The notes under the pieces were generated by a model. It worked only from the letters and a program-made list of their open reading frames with translations. It was not told the DNA's origin and made no database searches. This document shows positions 45,514 to 60,000 of a stretch of DNA of 60,000 bases, in pieces. Every line of letters starts with the position of its first letter. Positions within the stretch are counted from its first letter, which is position 1. The translations under genes and the position numbers were made by a program. Location of the stretch: NCBI GenBank assembly GCA_016946835.1, contig JACVTC010000018.1:1151501-1211500 (forward strand), in the 5' to 3' direction. This stretch comes from Neocallimastix lanati (nom. inval.) (Eukaryota > Neocallimastigomycota > Neocallimastigomycetes > Neocallimastigales > Neocallimastigaceae).

Positions 45514-46390
45514 AAAGGATTTAAAATTTTTTTTATTATAAAAAAAAAAAGAAAAGAAAAAATAAGTAAGATTAATTAAAAAAAAATAAAAAAAAAAATA
45601 ATAATGAAATATAAAAAGTATTTAATATCAAATTATGAAAATTTATGAAGAAATATTTAAAAGTAAACCAATTTATTAATTATGATAATCATTAAATCTA
45701 AATATATTTATTATAATATTTATACTCTCTGCCTCTTATAAATGAATTATACCTTTTATAAAAAAAAAAAAAAAAAAAAAAAGAAACTTCTTTTAACAAT
45801 TTAATATTTAATTTTGTATTTAAAATAAATATTTATATTATTTTTTTTTATTTAACATCATGTAAACTATTTTTAAAATTATAATAAATAATAACAAATA
45901 AAAAAAAAAGAAAGAAAGTAAGAAAAGGCATTTATTATTTATTTAATAGATAGTATTATTATTATTTAAAATAAAAGGAATGAAAAACAAATAAAAAAAA
46001 AAAGAAAAAAAAAATTTTTTTTCAATTGTTTTAATATCATTTAATAAAAAAATAAAAAAAAAAATTTTTATAATAAATTAAAATAAATTCAAATTTTTTA
46101 ATAATAAAAAAATTAAATAAAACAAATCAAAAATAAAAAAAAAAAATTTTTTTATTTTTTGTTAATTTTAATTATGAAAATTTAATAAATAGAAAAAGAA
46201 AAGAAAGAAAGAAAGAAAGAAAATAAAAAAGTGAAGAGAAAATTATTGAAGGAATGAAAGTCAACATTAAAAAATTTAAAATGAAAGAAAATAAAATTTA
46301 TTTATTTATTTATTTCTAATATTAAATAATAAATATTAATTAATAAATAATAAATAATAAATAATAAATAATTATAAATAATAAATAATA
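45514..46390. other. AT-rich intergenic DNA
   Basis: A-rich low-complexity sequence between the two large genes, with GAAAGAAAGAAAGA at about 46200. No gene. Confidence 0.5.
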
Positions 46391-46394
46391 AAAA

Positions 46395-46865
46395 ATAATA
46401 AATAATAATAAAAAAGAATATTAATTAATAAATAGTAAAAAGAGTATTTATGAATAATTATAAATAATAAATAATTATAAAAAAGAATATTAATTAATAA
46501 ATAGTAAAAAGAGTATTTATGAATAATTATAAATAATAAATAATTATAAAAAAGAATATTAATTAATAAATAGTAAAAAGAGTATTTATGAATAATTATA
46601 AATAATAAATAATAATAAAAAAGAATATTAATTGATAAATAGTAAAAAGAGTATTTATGAATAATTATAAATAATAAATAATTATAAAAAAGAATATTAA
46701 TTAATAAATAGTAAAAAGAGTATTTATGAATAATTATAAATAATAAATAATAAATAATAAATAATAAATAATAATAATAATGAATATTAATTAATAAATA
46801 GTAAAAAGAGTATTTATGAATAATTATAAGTAATAAATAATTGAATAATAAATAATAAATAATAA
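46395..46865 (+). repeat. 69-bp satellite array, left arm
   Basis: Core GAATATTAATTAATAAATAG then AAAAAGAGTATTTATGAATA. GAGTATTTATG occurs at 46442, 46511, 46580, 46649, 46718 (all 69 bp apart) and 46808. Inverted relatives (TTCATAAATACTCTTTTTTA) lie at about 48630-49260 beyond the LINE fragment. Confidence 0.9.
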
Positions 46866-47091
46866 TAAAATAATAAAATATTTTATTTATTATTATAAAA
46901 TTTATTATTTCTTTTCTTTTTCATAAATTTTTTAAATTTTTTTTAATATGAATAAATAATTAAAAAAAATAAATATTAAATAATGGAATAATAAAAAATT
47001 TAAATAGAAATAAAATAAAATTTATTTATTATTTATTATTTATTATTTATTATTTATTATTTATTATTTATTATTTATTATTTATTATTTA

Positions 47092-48266
47092 AGCTTATCG
47101 TTGAACCTTATTATTAAATTACTTAACTCTATAGTTACTAAAGCTCTCTTTTCTGTTAGTAAATTTCTTTCAAATTCCAAAATTCCTATTCCATTTAAGA
47201 AAATTATAATTAATTCCTATGTACTTAGTAAAGTTTCTTACTTTGCGCCTTTACTTGGTTCAAATAAAGCGAGAACAAAAAATACTCAGAAATTAATTAA
47301 TAAAGGATTAAGATGGATTACAGGTTTATAAAAAGCCAAATCTTTTATTAACGTATATTCTATTTCAAAAAGATTTAAACATTCCTCCATTGTCAGCTAA
47401 GTGTGCTTTGTCTCAAGTCAAATGTTTTGATAAATGGAAAGATTCAAATTGTATTATTTCCTATTTAGTTAATAATATTCCAAAATTTAGAAAATATACG
47501 TGGAAGAAAGAAAGTAGAACTCTTAAACGTAAACTAGAGAAAAGAGATAATAATGATAATAAAATCAAGGAATTTTATTGGAAAAGAGATATGAAAATCA
47601 ATTCTATTAAAGCTGAATTTTATGACAAAAACAGATTCGAAGAAACATCTGATTTTTATAAAACTTTGTTATGAATATCCTGATCTTTCATATGGTTTCT
47701 ATTGGCTATTGAGAACACGAAGCGGATATAGATTAGATGCTAGAATTGCCAAAGCTGCGAAAATAATAGATCAAATGTGTCCTAATTTTTGTCCCTGGTG
47801 TAAAAGTAATAAACAATGGATAAGGCATTGGTTAATTGATTGTCCATTTTTCAATCATATTCGTAGTAAAGTTAATGATAAAATTTTATTTTTATATAAT
47901 GCTTTTAACTGTGGCAACCTAACAAATGATATTGTTAATAGTAACAATGATGATAGCAACAGTAATAACAGTAATAGTAATAATGGTATTAATAATAGTA
48001 GTAATAGTAATAATATTTATAGTAATATTATTAATAGTATTATTAGTAATATAAGTAATAGTATTGAAAATAATGTGTATGTTGATTCTAGTGTGTGTGA
48101 AAAAGTGTTTAATTTCCTTCTTGGAGGTCGAAGTATTAATAACAGTAGAAGGGAATGGAAGGATCTATTTAAGTGCCAGATGAAATCAGGTGCTTATTCT
48201 GATACACCATTCTTGATGGTTACTGCAGCACTTCTTCATACGATTATACCTATTGCTATAGGCTAG
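47092..48266 (+). pseudogene. LINE (non-LTR retrotransposon) ORF, 3' fragment with frameshifts
   Basis: Three overlapping frames make the C-terminal end of a LINE polyprotein. The first, INSYVLSKVSYFAPLLGSNK ... NKGLRWITGL, is typical of the region after the reverse transcriptase (thumb). The second is LSAKCALSQVKCFDKW... The third is CPNFCPWCKSNKQWIRHWLI followed by DCPFF, a CxxC...H...C zinc-knuckle-like motif usual near LINE C-termini, then an Asn/Ser-rich insert and a tail ending PIAIG-stop. Frame changes occur near 47345 and 47640. The 5' part, including the polymerase core, is absent, as in a 5'-truncated insertion. Confidence 0.8.
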
Positions 48267-48606
48267 CAATGGTCTTTGTTCAATAGGTTCAAATCGAATC
48301 ATACTACTACTACCAAGAGGGTCAATGCTAAAGAAACAGTAAGATAGGCCAGCAGGGCTAGTGCAACCAATGAAGATCATAATTTCGTATCTTAAAATTA
48401 TAATTAACATTGTGAAGTCAAAATTAATTATTATACTTCAGTATAATAATGCCCTTGTGAAGTCTTACAGATATTAATTATATGAAACTAAAATACCATT
48501 ATTTTATTTTATTTTGTGTTTTATTTTATTTATTTTTTTATCTTTTTTTTTTTATTACATGTATTTAATAAAAATGAAACAAATTTGCTTCTGTTAAAAA
48601 AAAAAT
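48267..48606 (+). mobile_element. LINE 3' UTR with stem-loop and A-tail
   Basis: Follows the LINE stop. A perfect 11-bp stem (48427-48437 with 48440-48450, ATTATTATACT/AGTATAATAAT) around a 2-nt loop is flanked by two TTGTGAAGTC repeats (near 48409 and 48454). An A run at about 48596-48605 may be the tail; (TTATTA)n flanks both sides, hiding any target duplication. Confidence 0.5.
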
Positions 48607-49400
48607 ATTATTTATTATTTATTATTTATAATTATTCATAAATACTCTTTTTTATTATTTATTAATTAATATTCTTTTTTAGTATTATTTATTATTTATT
48701 ATTTATTATTTATTATTCAATTATTTATTATTTATTATTTATTATTTATTATTATTCATAAATACTCTTTTTTATTATTTATTATTTATTAATTATTAAT
48801 TAATACACTTTTTATTATTTATTATATGTTAATTAATGCTATTTTTATTATTTATTATTTATTATTTATTAATAAATATTCTTTATTATTATTTATTATA
48901 ATTATTTATTCAATTTATTATTTAATTATTTAATACTTAAAATATATATTATTAATAAATAATTATTATTATTTAATATTTAATATTTATTATTTAATTA
49001 TTTAATATTTATTATTATTCATAAATACTCTTTTTTATTATTTATTAATTAATATTCTTTTTTAATATTATTTATTATTTATTATTTATTATTTATTATT
49101 TATTATTTATTATTTATTATTTATTATTTATTATTTATTATTTATTATTTATTATTCAATAATAAATACTCTTTTTATTATTTATTATTTAATTATTCTT
49201 TATTTATAAATACTCTTTTTATTATTTATTATTTAATTATTCTTTATTTATAAATACTCTTTTTATTATTTATTATAATTATTTATTTAATTTATTTTAT
49301 AATTATTTAATATTTAAAATATATAATATTTAATTATTTATTAATAATTATTTATTCGTTTTATTACTTATTATTTATTATTTATAATATTGATTATTAA
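48607..49400 (-). repeat. (TTATTA)n with inverted 69-bp satellite relatives, right arm
   Basis: TTATTATTTATTATTT microsatellite interspersed with TTCATAAATACTCTTTTTTA and AATTAATATTCTTTTTT, the reverse complement of the satellite at 46395-46865. With that array it forms an imperfect inverted pair around the LINE fragment. Confidence 0.8.
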
Positions 49401-49761
49401 TCAATCTAATCCAACTTTTTTCTTCAAAAAAAATTTTATTATTTTAATAATAAATTTATAAAATATTAATAAAAAAAAAGTATTTTTGAGTAGATAAAAG
49501 TTTAAAAATGTTTAAGAATATAAATATCCTTTGAAACTTCAAAAGAGAATATTTCCAATAAGCAATTCTACAATTAAATATTCCTCTTTATATTTAATTT
49601 ATTATTCAACTATTTTATTTAAACTTTACTTTCATCTTTATATCTCTTTTTTTTTTTTTTTAGTTTTTGAATTACTTTTAAATTAATATTTTAATTCGAT
49701 TTTTTTGGATTGCTGAAGATATTTTATAATTTTGATTTTAAAAGTCATTAAGGCAAAAAAA
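49401..49761 (+). promoter_or_regulatory. Putative promoter and leader of gene 2
   Basis: More complex sequence than the microsatellite upstream. TATAAATA at 49519-49526 lies 236 bp before the ATG. The leader is T-rich (49640-49661) and not similar to that of gene 1. Confidence 0.4.

Positions 49762-60000
<10,239 letters not shown>

Noticed and set aside
47900-48080. Asn/Ser-rich AAT/AGT repeat as a separate gene or prion-like protein
   Set aside because: It is an in-frame microsatellite expansion inside the LINE-derived frame, flanked on both sides by LINE-type sequence.

Overview
The window is extremely AT-rich eukaryotic DNA. Intergenic and intron sequence is almost pure A/T with very long (TTTTA)n, (AATAT)n and (AAT)n arrays, and coding exons stand out by their G+C. 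The features visible are a nuclear tRNA-Met, GT-AG introns, Mutator-like DNA transposons, a LINE fragment and two giant secreted Cys-rich repeat proteins. Together they fit an anaerobic gut fungus (Neocallimastigomycota). That is an inference from composition and gene content; no marker gene proves it.

Layout. 1-11.1 kb: no convincing protein gene. It is a patchwork of dispersed, often inverted repeat segments (hairpin-rich modules with a TATAAATA box, a 54-nt hairpin, a segment carrying TGACGTCA) plus one tRNA-Met(CAT) on the minus strand (8357-8428). 11147-20118: two abutting copies of a Mutator-like element (MULE) with GCGTTTCGGAA-type inverted termini, a 47-bp minisatellite/(TTTTA)n block and a broken FLYWCH/MULE transposase in each. 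The pair is bounded by the 9-bp direct repeat GTTTACAAC, and an unfilled paralogous site is present at 6457-6465. 20.1-22.5 kb: rearranged second copies of the left-hand segments, including a second tRNA-Met (21403-21474) with a T-stem mismatch, then a relic of another MULE transposase. 22.5-28.7 kb: low-complexity DNA with degenerate transposon ends.

29042-45477: the main result, a 15-exon gene reconstructed here by joining open exons at GT/AG boundaries. The joined exons total 8,121 nt, an exact open frame of 2,706 codons plus stop. It starts with a signal peptide split over two tiny exons and continues with Cys-rich GYY-type and NAIV-type repeats. Every intron from the second onward is phase 1, so all internal exons from exon 3 on are symmetric 1-1 modules. 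45.5-49.7 kb: a spacer holding a 5'-truncated LINE flanked by inverted copies of a 69-bp satellite. 49762 to beyond 60000: a second gene of the same design. Its exons 5-9 match exons 10-14 of the first gene almost exactly in length (135/135, 498/501, 918/930, 135/138, 537/543 nt), so the two are tandem paralogues.

The best functional suggestion is scaffoldin-like (ScaA-type) cellulosome structural proteins of gut fungi, secreted multi-domain scaffolds. This rests on recalled resemblance (size, signal peptide, Cys-rich GYY repeats), not on a search. The MULEs, minisatellites and simple repeats also occur in the introns of these genes and explain most of the large spurious ORFs in the region.
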